Below are positions 34,203 to 43,563 of a DNA stretch of 64,000 bases, one piece after another. The stretch's first letter is position 1, and each line of letters starts with the position of its first letter. A program made the position numbers and the translations under genes. The stretch is from Heterorhizobium halophytocola. Its GTDB lineage: Bacteria > Pseudomonadota > Alphaproteobacteria > Rhizobiales > Rhizobiaceae. The stretch covers positions 62,001-126,000 of the forward strand of contig NZ_JAGGJU010000014.1 of assembly GCF_017873095.1 (NCBI RefSeq), given 5' to 3'. Below the pieces are notes generated by a model. It worked only from the letters and a program-made list of their open reading frames with translations, was not told where the DNA came from and did no database searches.

Positions 34203-34946
34203 TCAGGGACCGGCGATCTGCATCGCACGCTTCAGAGCGCGCACCTTTTCCGTGTCGGTAAAAACGTCCCGAGCATCCGAAAAGCCGAGTGCGGACAGCC
34301 GGTCATCGGCAGGTCTGCTGTTGCCGCAGGAGGCATGGAGTTCGCAAATTCCATTGATCGCAAGCAGCGCTGGCGCGTTCTCGGCCCGCACGCCTCCGCC
34401 CGGCAACAGGCCGATACGCCCGTCGGCCCTCGCCGCCAGCCGTCGCAGCGTCTCCAGTCCGTGTGGCGCCGACGGGGCGCAGCCGGAGGTCAGGATGCGC
34501 GAGAAGCCGAGGGATATCGCCTCTTCCAGGGCAACCAGCGGATCCTCCACCAGATCGAAGGCGCGGCTCAGGGTGAGCGACAGACCGTCTGCCGCATCGA
34601 CGAGTTGACGGAGGGCGGGGAGGTCGAGACGGTTGTCGCAGGTCAACGCGCCGATGACGACGCCTGCCAGTCCCGCCGCTTTCGCTTCCCGTATGTCCGC
34701 CGTGATGATGTCGCGTTCGGCCGCGTCATGCACGAAACTGCCGGCCCGCGGGCGGATCAGCGCGTGGACGGGGACTGAGGCCTCCGCCGCAAGCCTCATG
34801 AAGCCCGCCGACGGGGTCAGGCCGCCGACGGAGAGGGCAGAGCATAACTCGATCCGGTCGGCGCCGCTATTGATCGCGGCCCTCAGCCCGGCTTCGGTCT
34901 CGACGCAGACTTCCAGGCGCCTCTCGCTTGCTTTCGGGTTCGGCAT
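34203..34946 (-). CDS. cutC: CutC family protein
   Basis: A 247-residue TIM-barrel protein of the CutC family, named for copper homeostasis in E. coli, although its biochemical role is doubtful. Signatures are LEVCVETEAGLRAAINSGADRIELCSAL broken over residues 8-35, VHALIRPRAGSFVHD, and GFSRILTSGCAPSA. It starts ten bases after the MFS gene and belongs to the long minus-strand operon with a hexosaminidase. cutC genes often travel with amino-sugar and glycoside genes, so a metabolic role is as plausible as copper handling. Confidence 0.93.
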   Translation of the reverse strand: MPNPKASERRLEVCVETEAGLRAAINSGADRIELCSALSVGGLTPSAGFMRLAAEASVPVHALIRPRAGSFVHDAAERDIITADIREAKAAGLAGVVIGALTCDNRLDLPALRQLVDAADGLSLTLSRAFDLVEDPLVALEEAISLGFSRILTSGCAPSAPHGLETLRRLAARADGRIGLLPGGGVRAENAPALLAINGICELHASCGNSRPADDRLSALGFSDARDVFTDTEKVRALKRAMQIAGP

Positions 34947-34955
34947 GTCTGGATC

Positions 34956-36161
34956 CTATCGGCTGTGAGCGCGTTCTCTGACATCGAAAAACACCAGAAG
35001 CGCGATCCCGGCAAGGCCGACAAGAGCCGCAAGCAGAGCGGTGCCGGCATAATCGCTGACGGCGGTTCCGATTGCGAAGATCAGCGACCCCAAACCGCCG
35101 CTGATAAAGACATTGACCGCGATCAGCGAGCTTCCAAGGCCGGCACGATCGGCAATCAGGTTCTGCACATAGGTGATCGGTATGCTGATGATCGCGGCGG
35201 CGCCGAGGCCACTCAGCAGCGTCAGGGCGTAGACCTGCGACGTGTCGGTGACGAAGCTCAGCAGGATCAGATAGGCGCCGTAAAAGACCGTTCCCGCCGC
35301 GAGCGCACCGAGTGACGTCACGCGGCGTTCCAGCATGCCCCAGAAAATGATGAAGACGACCTCGAGGAACGCGACGATCCCGACAATATTGCCGACATCG
35401 GCCGAGGTGCCGTGCGCCCTGCCGGTCACGACCAGGGGAAGGACGGCTGCGTTGACATGCATCATCGCCGACACCAGCGACACGGCAATCACGCGCAGCA
35501 GCACCTGCGGCGAGCCTACGATCTTCAATGCCGCAAAGATCGCAAGGCCACCGTTCGTCGCAGATGGCGTCACATCGCGTGGGAGAAGCGTCAGGATCAG
35601 CAGGAGGCAGGCGGCACAGGCAAGTGCCGCGATCAGGAAGGCCGGCAGCATGCTCTTCTGGCCGGCCAGATAGAATCCGACAAGGCCCGGAACGAGCACC
35701 CAGGAGAGCGAGATCATCGAGCGGATGGCAGAGTTGATCGTGACCAGTTCACGCGCCGAGACGTCCTTCGAACTGGCACGGACCTGGGCGAAGATCAGGG
35801 AATTCAGTGTCCCGAAGATCGGCACCATGCAGAGCATGGCGAAGACGAAAATGCTGGCATTGGGTATGAAGAAGATCAGGCCATACCCGGAGATCCCGAA
35901 CAGGCAGGCAATCAGCATGGACCGGCGATAGTCCCCCATGCGGTCGGAAAGGATGCCGGCAAGGATGCTGGCCGACACGTTGACGACGGCTGCGAGAAAA
36001 ATCAGCAGGGAGTAATGCGCGTCGCTGAATCCGAGTTCACGAATGCCGATAAGCGACATGTAGGGCGAGGTCGCTGCGCCGGCAAAGCCGAAGAAGAAGA
36101 TGGTGAGTGCGCTGGCGCGGATCGGCGCCGATCGCAGGACAATCGAGAGTGGCTGAAACAT
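34956..36161 (-). CDS. MFS transporter
   Basis: A 401-residue major facilitator with about twelve hydrophobic helices. The loop 2-3 motif ILSDRMGDYRRSM near residues 72-84 is a variant of the MFS A-motif. Charge-rich termini are cytoplasmic. It lies between an M81 peptidase gene and cutC on the same strand. Its direction (uptake or efflux) and substrate cannot be told from sequence; the layout resembles sugar efflux or uptake (SotA-like) members, with low certainty. The ATG at 36161 has no good ribosome binding site. Confidence 0.88.
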   Translation of the reverse strand: MFQPLSIVLRSAPIRASALTIFFFGFAGAATSPYMSLIGIRELGFSDAHYSLLIFLAAVVNVSASILAGILSDRMGDYRRSMLIACLFGISGYGLIFFIPNASIFVFAMLCMVPIFGTLNSLIFAQVRASSKDVSARELVTINSAIRSMISLSWVLVPGLVGFYLAGQKSMLPAFLIAALACAACLLLILTLLPRDVTPSATNGGLAIFAALKIVGSPQVLLRVIAVSLVSAMMHVNAAVLPLVVTGRAHGTSADVGNIVGIVAFLEVVFIIFWGMLERRVTSLGALAAGTVFYGAYLILLSFVTDTSQVYALTLLSGLGAAAIISIPITYVQNLIADRAGLGSSLIAVNVFISGGLGSLIFAIGTAVSDYAGTALLAALVGLAGIALLVFFDVRERAHSR

Positions 36162-36217
36162 GGAAGCCGGACATGTATGAGGAAGGCCGGACGGGAATGT
36201 CGCCCGGCCTGCAAGCG

Positions 36218-37663
36218 CTAGCTGTCTTGCCAGCGGGACGAATATCGCACTTCGGGGGTAAAATCGAACCCTTTCACGAAGGGATAGATCGGCTGGACGC
36301 GGCGGCTGGACGGCAGGGCCTCGATGTCCTGGTTGATCACGCCGTCGGTCAGCGCCATCAGGTTCGGATTGGAAATCGGCGCCAGTTCGGGTGACAGATA
36401 GCCGGATTTGACCACCAGCAGCCGCACGGCCTCAGGCTCGATGCCGAAGCGGGTGAAGTCGGCGATGTTGTGGTAGGGGCGCCGGCGCGCAGCCAGGATC
36501 ACGGTGATCCCGCCCGTGACGACCACCGCCTGCCGCTCCTCGGGCGGGCCGGGATCGTCAAGCTGTTTGACGGTGACCGTTGTTTCGACAGAGGGGCTGG
36601 CCGGATCAAGCCTGCCGCCGATGGTGAGGGTCAGTTCGGCTCCTTCGCCGGCTGCAAAGCAGGCGGCGACGCCCTCGGGATCGCAGATCCCGCCGACCAC
36701 GGCGTCCTGCCAGCCGCGTTCGATCAGTGCCTGCAACACATCGCCGCGGTCTCCGACGCCGCCGCCGGTCGGGTTGTCGCCGGAATCGGCAAGGATGATC
36801 GGGCGTGTCTCGGTCTTTGCGGCGATCTCCAGCATCTCGTCCAGCGGGCCGGTGACCGGCCCGAATCTGAAGGCCTCCCGGGCGTCCCAGTGAGACTGGG
36901 CGATCGCCTTGACTGCCGTTCTGGCCGCCTGCCTGTCGGTGGCGGTGACGACGGCGCAGGCGGTCGCGCGGGGCTCATCGGCCCAGACATAGCCGATCAT
37001 CAGGTTGGCATCGAGAACCCCGTCGGTCTTGTCGTGTTCCGGCAGGGTCGCATAGAGGCTCCTGGCCGGCTCGTCTTCCGTCGAGGTGCGCTCGCCCGGA
37101 AGGAGCACCGGCACCGGTACCCAGGCAATGCCGGGTCGCGTGCCCGATTTCAGTGCGGCGACCAGCATCGACCAGGCCCGAACCATGGTTTCGCGCACAT
37201 CGATGTGGGGTGCGGTACGGTAGGCGGCGAAGATGTCGAGCTGGTCGATGATCTTCTGGCTGACATTGCCATGCAGATCGTAACTTGCGGCAATGACGAC
37301 ATGGTCGCCGACTACCGCGCGGGCAGCCGAGATCCAGTCGCCTTCGGCGTCGTCCATGCCCTCGACATTCATCGCGCCATGCATGGCGAGATAAAGCCCG
37401 TCCATCGGCAGGCTGGCCTTCAGGCGCTCGAGGAACTCGGATTTGAACGCATCATAGGCAGCGCGCGACACCGGGCCGCCCGGGACGGCGCGCGCATGCA
37501 ACAGCGGCAGATGGTCGATACCGTCCGCATTCAGAAACGAGAAATAGTCGGCCCCGAGCAGGTCCGGACCGCGGAAGACCCGGAAGTCCTCCACCTTCAT
37601 CAGGACCGGGGAGGAGGTGCTGCATTCGGTATGAATGCCACCGACGGCGATTTTCAAAGTCAT
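36218..37663 (-). CDS. M81 family (MlrC-like) metalloprotein, copy 1
   Basis: A 481-residue member of the M81/MlrC family. The N-terminal domain has GGIHTECSTSSP at 8-19, MHGAMNVEGMDDAEGDW, SYDLHGNVS and APHID. The Asp-x-His pair and the later His are the predicted zinc ligands. The C-terminal MlrC domain contains DSGDNPTGGGVGDRGDVL and VVKSGYLSPELAPI. The founding enzyme degrades linearised microcystin, a peptide with D-amino acids, but most homologues have unknown substrates. It lies between hexosaminidase and MFS genes. A second M81 gene is at 42094-43563. No signal peptide is seen. Confidence 0.92.
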   Translation of the reverse strand: MTLKIAVGGIHTECSTSSPVLMKVEDFRVFRGPDLLGADYFSFLNADGIDHLPLLHARAVPGGPVSRAAYDAFKSEFLERLKASLPMDGLYLAMHGAMNVEGMDDAEGDWISAARAVVGDHVVIAASYDLHGNVSQKIIDQLDIFAAYRTAPHIDVRETMVRAWSMLVAALKSGTRPGIAWVPVPVLLPGERTSTEDEPARSLYATLPEHDKTDGVLDANLMIGYVWADEPRATACAVVTATDRQAARTAVKAIAQSHWDAREAFRFGPVTGPLDEMLEIAAKTETRPIILADSGDNPTGGGVGDRGDVLQALIERGWQDAVVGGICDPEGVAACFAAGEGAELTLTIGGRLDPASPSVETTVTVKQLDDPGPPEERQAVVVTGGITVILAARRRPYHNIADFTRFGIEPEAVRLLVVKSGYLSPELAPISNPNLMALTDGVINQDIEALPSSRRVQPIYPFVKGFDFTPEVRYSSRWQDS

Positions 37664-37682
37664 GACAACCTCGGTTACGGGC

Positions 37683-39605
37683 TCAGAAACGCGGGCTCAG
37701 AGGAACGATTGCGGCGAAGCGGTCCCAGCTCTTTGCAGCTTTCGGCGTCCATGCGGCCTCGGCGATGGCGGGCAGGCGCGGAAAGACGAGATGGTTGAAA
37801 TAGTCGCGGTTGAGGAAGTGTTCCGACCAGATGCAGGCCTGAACCCCGCGAAGCTTGCTTGCGATTTCAGGCGGAAATTCGCCGGCAGCCTCATAGGTAT
37901 AGGTGTGATGTGGCGGCACCGTTCCGGCCCAGCTCGCACCCGGCTCCTGCCATTCCTCCGCCTGCACCATGTCGAGATAATAGGCCTGGCCCGGCGCCAT
38001 GACGACGTCATAGCCCTGGCGGGCGAGTTCCATGCCGACCTCCGGCTTCTGCCAGGCAACCAGCAGCGTGCCCTCCGGATCGACGCCGCCGCCATGGGAG
38101 ACCTCGTCCCAGCCGGCCACGATGCGGCCGCGTTCGGCCAGCATCGCCTGGATCCGCTTCATGAAGTGGGACTGCAGCGCGAACGTGCCCTCCAGTCCCT
38201 CGTCCTGCATCAGCTTCCTGGCAAGCGGCGAGGCGAGCCAGGTGTTGTTGGCCACCTCGTCGCCGCCGATATGGATGTAGCGGGACGGGAAGAGCTCGAT
38301 CATCTCGTCGAACACCTTGCCGAGAAAGTCATAGGTGAGCTCGATTGCCGGATTGAGCGCGTTGTTGGGGAAGCCCTGTACCGAGCGATAGCTGTCTGGC
38401 GCTTCCTGGCCGTCGGTGAGTTCGGGCAGGGCGGCAAGCGTCGCGGTGCTGTGCCCGGGGATGTCGATTTCCGGGATCACCTCGATGTTCAGCGTGCCGG
38501 CATGGGCGACGATCGCCTTGACCTCGTCCTGACTGTAGAAGCCGACGACGGGCTCGGCGCCATTGCCGAGCTGCGGCAGCAGCGGGGCATCCGGCCCGCG
38601 GGTGGCGCCGACGGTGGTCAATTGCGGATAGGCCCTGATCTCCAAACGCCAGGCTTCGTCGTCGGTCAGGTGCCAGTGGAAGATGTTCATCCGGAACCAG
38701 GCGAGGATGTCGATCAGGCGCTTGACGTCGGTGGTCGGATAGAATTGCCGGGAGACATCGAGATGCGTGCCGCGCCAGCCATAGCGCGGGCTGTCTGCAA
38801 TGTGTCCGGCGGCCGGGAAGCGGAACCTGTCGGCATCGATGCGCGCACCATGCAGCAGCTGGCAAAGGGCGGTCAGGCCATATTGGCGACCGGCTGCGTC
38901 ACCATAGGTGAGGCCGACGGCATCTCCTGCGAAATCGAGCCGGTAGGCGGACGCCCCGAGCGCGGCGTCGGCGGAAAATGTGAGTGCGCGGCCTTCATGG
39001 ACGGGGGCAAGGCTGAGCGGCTGATGACCGACACTGAACAGCCGCGCGTGCAGCGAGGCGACGCCATGCATTGCCGCGATGTCATCGGCATTGGCGCCTG
39101 GTGCCGGATAGAGCGCCACCGGATAGGTGTCGCCTGCCGTCAGCGATGCCTCTGCCGGCCAGGGCAGCAAGGCGAAAGGCTGGTCGAGCTTGCCTTCCGG
39201 CAGCAGCTTCGGCGCTGGTTCGCTATGGCGTCCTTCCAGCATCAGGTCGCCGACGATCGCATCGACATGGCGACCATTCGAGAGGCTGACATAGGCGGAT
39301 TTGGCACCATCGGTGCGGTGCTTTGCCGGACGCAGCAGGCCGTCGACGACGAATGTCCAGCTCTCGCCGGGCTTCAGGGTGAAACCGGCAGGTGGCGCAA
39401 ATTCGTGGAAATTGGCATTGCGCCTCAAATAGCGGGCGTTCTGGCAGCGCGGTGCGTCGATCGTGCGGGTCAGCGAGGTATAGACGAGGCGGAAATCGCT
39501 GATCGCCTCCGCTGAGAGATTGAGGAGGGTGAATGAAAAGCCGCCGCCCGTCTCTCCCTCGATCGGATGCCAGGCGTTTTCCAGTCGAAATTCAGCAATA
39601 GCCAT
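37683..39605 (-). CDS. Beta-N-acetylhexosaminidase (GH20), leaderless
   Basis: A 640-residue glycoside hydrolase family 20 enzyme that removes terminal beta-linked GlcNAc or GalNAc by substrate-assisted catalysis. The N-terminal beta-rich domain (about 1-265) is followed by the catalytic barrel with RGTHLDVSRQFYP, NIFHWHLTDDEAWR, EIDIPGHS and the catalytic pair Asp449-Glu450 in HIGGDEVANN. No signal peptide is visible (MAIAEFRLENAWHP), so it likely cleaves short oligosaccharides already in the cytoplasm. It lies between an SDR and an M81 gene in an RpiR-headed operon. Released GlcNAc could enter the NagK-NagA-NagB route encoded at 52.3-55.4 kb. Confidence 0.95.
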   Translation of the reverse strand: MAIAEFRLENAWHPIEGETGGGFSFTLLNLSAEAISDFRLVYTSLTRTIDAPRCQNARYLRRNANFHEFAPPAGFTLKPGESWTFVVDGLLRPAKHRTDGAKSAYVSLSNGRHVDAIVGDLMLEGRHSEPAPKLLPEGKLDQPFALLPWPAEASLTAGDTYPVALYPAPGANADDIAAMHGVASLHARLFSVGHQPLSLAPVHEGRALTFSADAALGASAYRLDFAGDAVGLTYGDAAGRQYGLTALCQLLHGARIDADRFRFPAAGHIADSPRYGWRGTHLDVSRQFYPTTDVKRLIDILAWFRMNIFHWHLTDDEAWRLEIRAYPQLTTVGATRGPDAPLLPQLGNGAEPVVGFYSQDEVKAIVAHAGTLNIEVIPEIDIPGHSTATLAALPELTDGQEAPDSYRSVQGFPNNALNPAIELTYDFLGKVFDEMIELFPSRYIHIGGDEVANNTWLASPLARKLMQDEGLEGTFALQSHFMKRIQAMLAERGRIVAGWDEVSHGGGVDPEGTLLVAWQKPEVGMELARQGYDVVMAPGQAYYLDMVQAEEWQEPGASWAGTVPPHHTYTYEAAGEFPPEIASKLRGVQACIWSEHFLNRDYFNHLVFPRLPAIAEAAWTPKAAKSWDRFAAIVPLSPRF

Positions 39606-39634
39606 GCCGCATATGCTCCCGTGCTCTTGGTTTT

Positions 39635-40411
39635 TTAATAATCGTCGGATTGCGAAAAGGTGTGGGCGAGTTCCGCCTGGCCGGCCGTCAGTCCGCAGTC
39701 GACGGGCAGGCAGACACCGGTGATGGCCGATGCCTCAGCGCCGGAAAGGAAAAAGACGGCATTGGCCACGTCTTCGGCCGTTGCAATCCTGCGCAGCGCG
39801 TACCAGCGCTTGGCCTCTTCGAAGACTTGCGGGTTGGCGGCCGCGCGCGCTTCCCAGGCCTGGGTGCGGACCGTGCCCGGCGCCACGGCGTTCGCCCGGA
39901 TCCCGTATTTGCCGTATTCCACTGCGATCAGCCGCGTCAGGTGGATCAGACCTGCCTTCGCGGCGCTATAGGCCGGATGGCCGAAGACGGCGAGGCCGTT
40001 GACCGAGGCGATGTTGACGACCGACCCCCTGGTCTCCTTCAACGCATCCTCGAAGGCGCGGAAACACAGGAACGGGGCTTCAAGATTGAGGCTGCTGTCC
40101 TGGCGCCAGATGGCGGGCGTGGTCTCGTGCAGGCTGGTCGCGCGTGCAGCCCCGGCATTGTTGACCAGCGTGCGGACAAGACCGAAATCCGCCACGGATG
40201 TCGCTGCCGCTGCCAGGTCATCCGCATTGGTCACATCGCAGCGCAGAGCCTGAAAGGTGGCGGTGCCGCCAAGCGAGGCGGCGGCTTTTTCGGCGGCCGG
40301 CAGATCGAGATCGATCAGCACGACATGGTCATGGCTGTCGCCAAGCCTGGCCGCGATGGCCTTGCCGATGTCGCCGGCAGCGCCTGTGACGACTGCAACA
40401 GAAGAAGGCAC
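39635..40411 (-). CDS. SDR family NAD(P)-dependent oxidoreductase
   Basis: A 258-residue short-chain dehydrogenase. The coenzyme motif TGAAGDIGK is at residues 9-17, the acidic DLDLP after strand 2 favours NAD, NNAGAA is the structural motif, and the catalytic Tyr/Lys lie in YSAAKAG. The start is a GTG at 40411, with AAGGAG upstream; the longer frame to 40750 is rejected as it runs into rpiR. It follows the RpiR gene by 53 bases and precedes hexosaminidase by 29. A polyol or sugar dehydrogenase role is likely, but the substrate is unknown. Confidence 0.92.
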   Translation of the reverse strand: MPSSVAVVTGAAGDIGKAIAARLGDSHDHVVLIDLDLPAAEKAAASLGGTATFQALRCDVTNADDLAAAATSVADFGLVRTLVNNAGAARATSLHETTPAIWRQDSSLNLEAPFLCFRAFEDALKETRGSVVNIASVNGLAVFGHPAYSAAKAGLIHLTRLIAVEYGKYGIRANAVAPGTVRTQAWEARAAANPQVFEEAKRWYALRRIATAEDVANAVFFLSGAEASAITGVCLPVDCGLTAGQAELAHTFSQSDDY

Positions 40412-40464
40412 GGGGGGAAGCTCCTTGAATTGATTTGTCCGTCGAATGCGGCGTGGGAATAGGA

Positions 40465-41328
40465 TCAGTCGCCGAGCAGTTGTCGGTCGTCGCCGTCCCG
40501 GTTTTCCACGAGTTGTTGCTTGATATGGCGAAGCGTCACCTGCGCGCGATCGCGGTTGCGATAGGCAATCAGGCTTGAAATGGTGTCGACCACCGCGAGA
40601 TAGGCATAACGGCTGGAGGTCGGGCGAAAGATGTTGCCGCCTTCCGGAATGTTGACCGCTACCAGGATGTCGGCCGCCTGGGCGACGGGGCTGTCGCTCT
40701 GGGTCAAGGCGATCGTGGTGATGCCGCTTTCGGACGCCAGCTGGAAGCACCGTACCAGTTCCTGGTTGCGGCCGGAAAAGGATGAGCCGATCAGCACGTC
40801 GCTGCCGCGGGCCGATGCCGTCAACATCAGTTGCATGGCATGGTCGTTGCAGGAGGTGATGCGCGATCCCAACCGGAACAGGCGGTTCTGCAACTCGTCG
40901 GCAATCATCGAGGAATTGCCGCCGGAGCCGAAGGCATAGATCATGTCTGCGGCGGCAAGCGCGGTTGCGGCAGCCTCGATCCGTTCGATGCCGAGCGAAT
41001 GATGGATCTGCAAAAGAGCGTTCTGCGCCGTCGTGATCACGTCGGTGGCCACATCGGCCGGTGCGGTGCTGGTCGGCTCGGGCTTCAGATAGCGCAGGCC
41101 GACATAGACGGTCTTGGCCAGGCTGACCTTGAAGTCGGCAAAATTCTGGCAGCCCAGTCGGCGACAGAAGCGCGTTACCGTCGGCGGAGACACCTCTGCG
41201 CGTTCGGCAAGCTCGATGATCGAGGCGTTTACGGCGAAATCGAACTCGTTGAGCAGGATATCGGCAATCCGCCGTTCCGACTGGGAGAATTTCGGCTTTT
41301 GGTCCTGAATCTTGGTGATGATATCCAT
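40465..41328 (-). CDS. RpiR/MurR family transcriptional regulator
   Basis: A 287-residue regulator with an N-terminal helix-turn-helix of the RpiR type (residues 1-77: RIADILLNEFDFAVNASIIE, then SPPTVTRFCRRLGCQNFADF). A SIS phosphosugar-binding domain follows (about 115-260: YAFGSGGNSSMIADEL, GSSFSGRNQELVRC). RpiR proteins typically sense phosphorylated sugars such as MurNAc-6-P, GlcN-6-P or ribose-5-P. It heads the SDR-GH20-M81-MFS-cutC run and faces the plus-strand M81 operon. Possible operators with the core AAATTATTTT occur here and upstream of the second importer at 51 kb. Confidence 0.94.
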   Translation of the reverse strand: MDIITKIQDQKPKFSQSERRIADILLNEFDFAVNASIIELAERAEVSPPTVTRFCRRLGCQNFADFKVSLAKTVYVGLRYLKPEPTSTAPADVATDVITTAQNALLQIHHSLGIERIEAAATALAAADMIYAFGSGGNSSMIADELQNRLFRLGSRITSCNDHAMQLMLTASARGSDVLIGSSFSGRNQELVRCFQLASESGITTIALTQSDSPVAQAADILVAVNIPEGGNIFRPTSSRYAYLAVVDTISSLIAYRNRDRAQVTLRHIKQQLVENRDGDDRQLLGD

Positions 41329-41457
41329 GAAGGGCTCAATGCAGGCTGATGTCCGGCAACCGGATCGCGGATATCGCGTCAGCTGCTGCGGCCACATGTC
41401 GCTCGCCTCGAAGCAAAGCTGCCGTCATTGTCCAAGACCCCTCTCGGCTGCGCGTTT

Positions 41458-41480
41458 ACGCAAATTATTTTCTTAATTGA
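41458..41480. promoter_or_regulatory. AT-rich possible RpiR operator upstream of rpiR
   Basis: The stretch contains AAATTATTTTC, shared (allowing one T) with the palindromic element at 51078-51092. It lies in the divergent region between rpiR (start 41328) and the plus-strand operon (start 41546), in an AT-rich patch that could also contain promoter elements. Confidence 0.4.
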
Positions 41481-41545
41481 TTGACAGAAGACCATAACAG
41501 AGCGAATTCTGCCAGCGTTTTTCCGCCCTCATGAAAAGAATTTAG

Positions 41546-42052
41546 ATGAGCAGCTCGATGACCCGCGATCCCTTTCTCAATCCGTTCCCTGCCGGAGATA
41601 CTGCACGCCATGCCATCTGGGAAATGCTGGTGCCGCGCGACATCGATGCGTTTCTGGCGGCGGACTGGTCGATGGTCGAGGACGACTTTGTCGAGGACGG
41701 ATTTCTCGGGATCAGCGGCAATCGCGACCCTAATCCGGACAATTGGCGCCTCGCGTTTCCGACACTTGCCGCTTACCGCGACGAGTGGCTGCAGCAGGCC
41801 CGCGACTTCCAGGCGATGACCCATGGCGAAGATCCGCGCGCCGCGATTTTCCGCACCACGACGCTCGAGGTGATCGAGGTCGAGGGCGAGACGGCGCTGG
41901 TGCGCAAGAAGTTCATGGGTGGCATCAAGACGGCCGACGGCGGTTTCGACAAGATGGAATGGCAGACACTCTATTATTGCCGCCTGCATGAGGGCCGTTG
42001 GAAGATCTCCGGATTCACCGGCTATCTGCCCAATCCCATGGGTACCGCCTGA
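41546..42052 (+). CDS. Hypothetical protein, NTF2/SnoaL-like
   Basis: A 168-residue soluble protein I cannot assign to a named function. Its composition and pattern suggest a SnoaL/NTF2-like fold: an N-terminal helix pair (ARHAIWEMLVPRDIDAFLAA), a small acidic loop (DWSMVEDDFVEDGF), and C-terminal beta strands (TTTLEVIEVEGE, MEWQTLYYCRLHEGRWKISG). No metal or catalytic signature stands out. It starts at the ATG at 41546 (a second candidate is 41558) and is followed after 42 bases by an M81 gene. It is probably cotranscribed with M81 and the D-threonine-aldolase-like enzyme. It may be an accessory isomerase or binding protein. Confidence 0.65.
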   Translation: MSSSMTRDPFLNPFPAGDTARHAIWEMLVPRDIDAFLAADWSMVEDDFVEDGFLGISGNRDPNPDNWRLAFPTLAAYRDEWLQQARDFQAMTHGEDPRAAIFRTTTLEVIEVEGETALVRKKFMGGIKTADGGFDKMEWQTLYYCRLHEGRWKISGFTGYLPNPMGTA

Positions 42053-42093
42053 TCTGCCTCTGCCCGCCCACAGTCTGACCGGAGCCTCCCGCG

Positions 42094-43563
42094 TTGCGCA
42101 TTTTCACTGCCGCCCTTGCCACTGAGACCAATACCTTCTCGCCGATCTGCATCGACCGCCGCGCCTTCGAGGCCTCGCTCTATGCGCCGCCCGGGCAGCA
42201 TCCGGAAACGCCGACGCTCTGCACGGCGCCGATTACCGTCGGGCGCAAGGTCTGTGCGCAGAAGGGCTGGACCCTGATCGAGGGCACGGCGACCTGGGCC
42301 GATCCGGCCGGGCTTGTCAGCCGGTCCACTTATGAGGGGTTGCGCGACGAGATCCTCGATCAGTTGAAGGCAGCCCTGCCGGTCAATGCCGTCGTGATGG
42401 GCCTGCATGGCGCCATGGTTGCCGATGGCTACGACGATTGCGAGGGCGACCTGATGACACGCATTCGCGAGGTTGTCGGTCCGGACGTCACCGTCTGTGC
42501 CGAACTCGATCCGCATAGCCACCTGACGGCAAAGCGGGTGGCTGCCTGCGACTTCCTGGTCGCCTTCAAGGAATTTCCCCACACCGATTTCGTCGACCGG
42601 GCCGAGGATCTCTGGCGCATAACGGTCGATACGCTGGAGGGCAGGGTCCGTCCGGTGATGTCGGTCTACGATCCCAAGATGATCGACGTCTTCCCCACAT
42701 CGCGCCAGCCGATGCGCGGTATCGTGGACCGGCTGACAGCGATCGAGGCCGAAGACGCCGACGTGCTGTCGCTGTCGATCATCCATGGCTTCATGGCTGG
42801 CGATGTGCCGGAGATGGGCACGAAGACGATCGCGATCACCAATGGCAATCGCAACAAGGGTGAGGCCCTGGCCCGCGAGATCGGCATGGAACTCTACGCC
42901 AACCGCGGCCGGTTCATGGTGCCGCAGATCGACGAACATCAGGCCGTGACGCAGGCGATGGCGGCGCCCGCGGGGCCGGTGGTGATCGCCGACGTCTGGG
43001 ACAATCCGGGCGGCGGAACCGCCGGCGATGCAACGGTTCTGCTCGAGGAACTGCTGGCGCGCGGCGTGACGGATGCTGCCGTCGGTACGATCTGGGATCC
43101 GATTGCCGTGCAGATCTGCATGGCGGCCGGGGAGGGCGCGGCCATCCCGCTGCGCTTCGGCGCGAAATCGGCGCCGGGCACCGGCAATCCGGTGGATGGA
43201 CGGGTCGAGGTGGTCAAGCTGGTCAGGAATGCCGAGATGCGGTTCGGCGCAAGCTTTGCACCCTTCGGCGACAGTGCCCATATCCGCTTCCAGGGCATCG
43301 ACATCATCCTCAATACCGTGAGGGCACAGAGCTTCGACCCGTCGCTGTTTTCCGTCATGGGCATTGATCCGACGGCAAAGAAGATCCTGGTGATCAAGTC
43401 GACCAACCATTTCTATGCCTCGTTCTCGAAGATCGCGGCCGAGATCCTTTATTGTTCGGCCGGCACGCCCTATCCGAACGATCCGGCGACCAATCCCTAT
43501 CTCAAGGCCGGAAAGGGTATCTGGCCACGCGTCGAAAATCCCCATGATGAGGTGGCAGCATGA
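42094..43563 (+). CDS. M81 family (MlrC-like) metalloprotein, copy 2
   Basis: A 489-residue second M81 protein, only distantly similar to the copy at 36218. It starts at a TTG at 42094 with GGAG nine bases upstream. The N-terminal TETNTFSP replaces the more usual His-containing form (here LATETNTF). Predicted zinc ligands lie in ELDPHSHLT and KEFPHTDF, with MGLHGAM before them. The C-terminal domain has DVWDNPGGGTAGDATVL and VIKSTNHFYASF. The stop overlaps the PLP-enzyme start by four bases, indicating tight coupling. A role in hydrolysing a peptide or amide linked to a D-amino acid is inferred from family and context. Confidence 0.92.
   Translation: MRIFTAALATETNTFSPICIDRRAFEASLYAPPGQHPETPTLCTAPITVGRKVCAQKGWTLIEGTATWADPAGLVSRSTYEGLRDEILDQLKAALPVNAVVMGLHGAMVADGYDDCEGDLMTRIREVVGPDVTVCAELDPHSHLTAKRVAACDFLVAFKEFPHTDFVDRAEDLWRITVDTLEGRVRPVMSVYDPKMIDVFPTSRQPMRGIVDRLTAIEAEDADVLSLSIIHGFMAGDVPEMGTKTIAITNGNRNKGEALAREIGMELYANRGRFMVPQIDEHQAVTQAMAAPAGPVVIADVWDNPGGGTAGDATVLLEELLARGVTDAAVGTIWDPIAVQICMAAGEGAAIPLRFGAKSAPGTGNPVDGRVEVVKLVRNAEMRFGASFAPFGDSAHIRFQGIDIILNTVRAQSFDPSLFSVMGIDPTAKKILVIKSTNHFYASFSKIAAEILYCSAGTPYPNDPATNPYLKAGKGIWPRVENPHDEVAA

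Noticed and set aside
34203..34946. Reading cutC as evidence for a copper resistance locus
   Set aside because: No copper ATPase, chaperone or regulator is adjacent; the context is carbohydrate metabolism.
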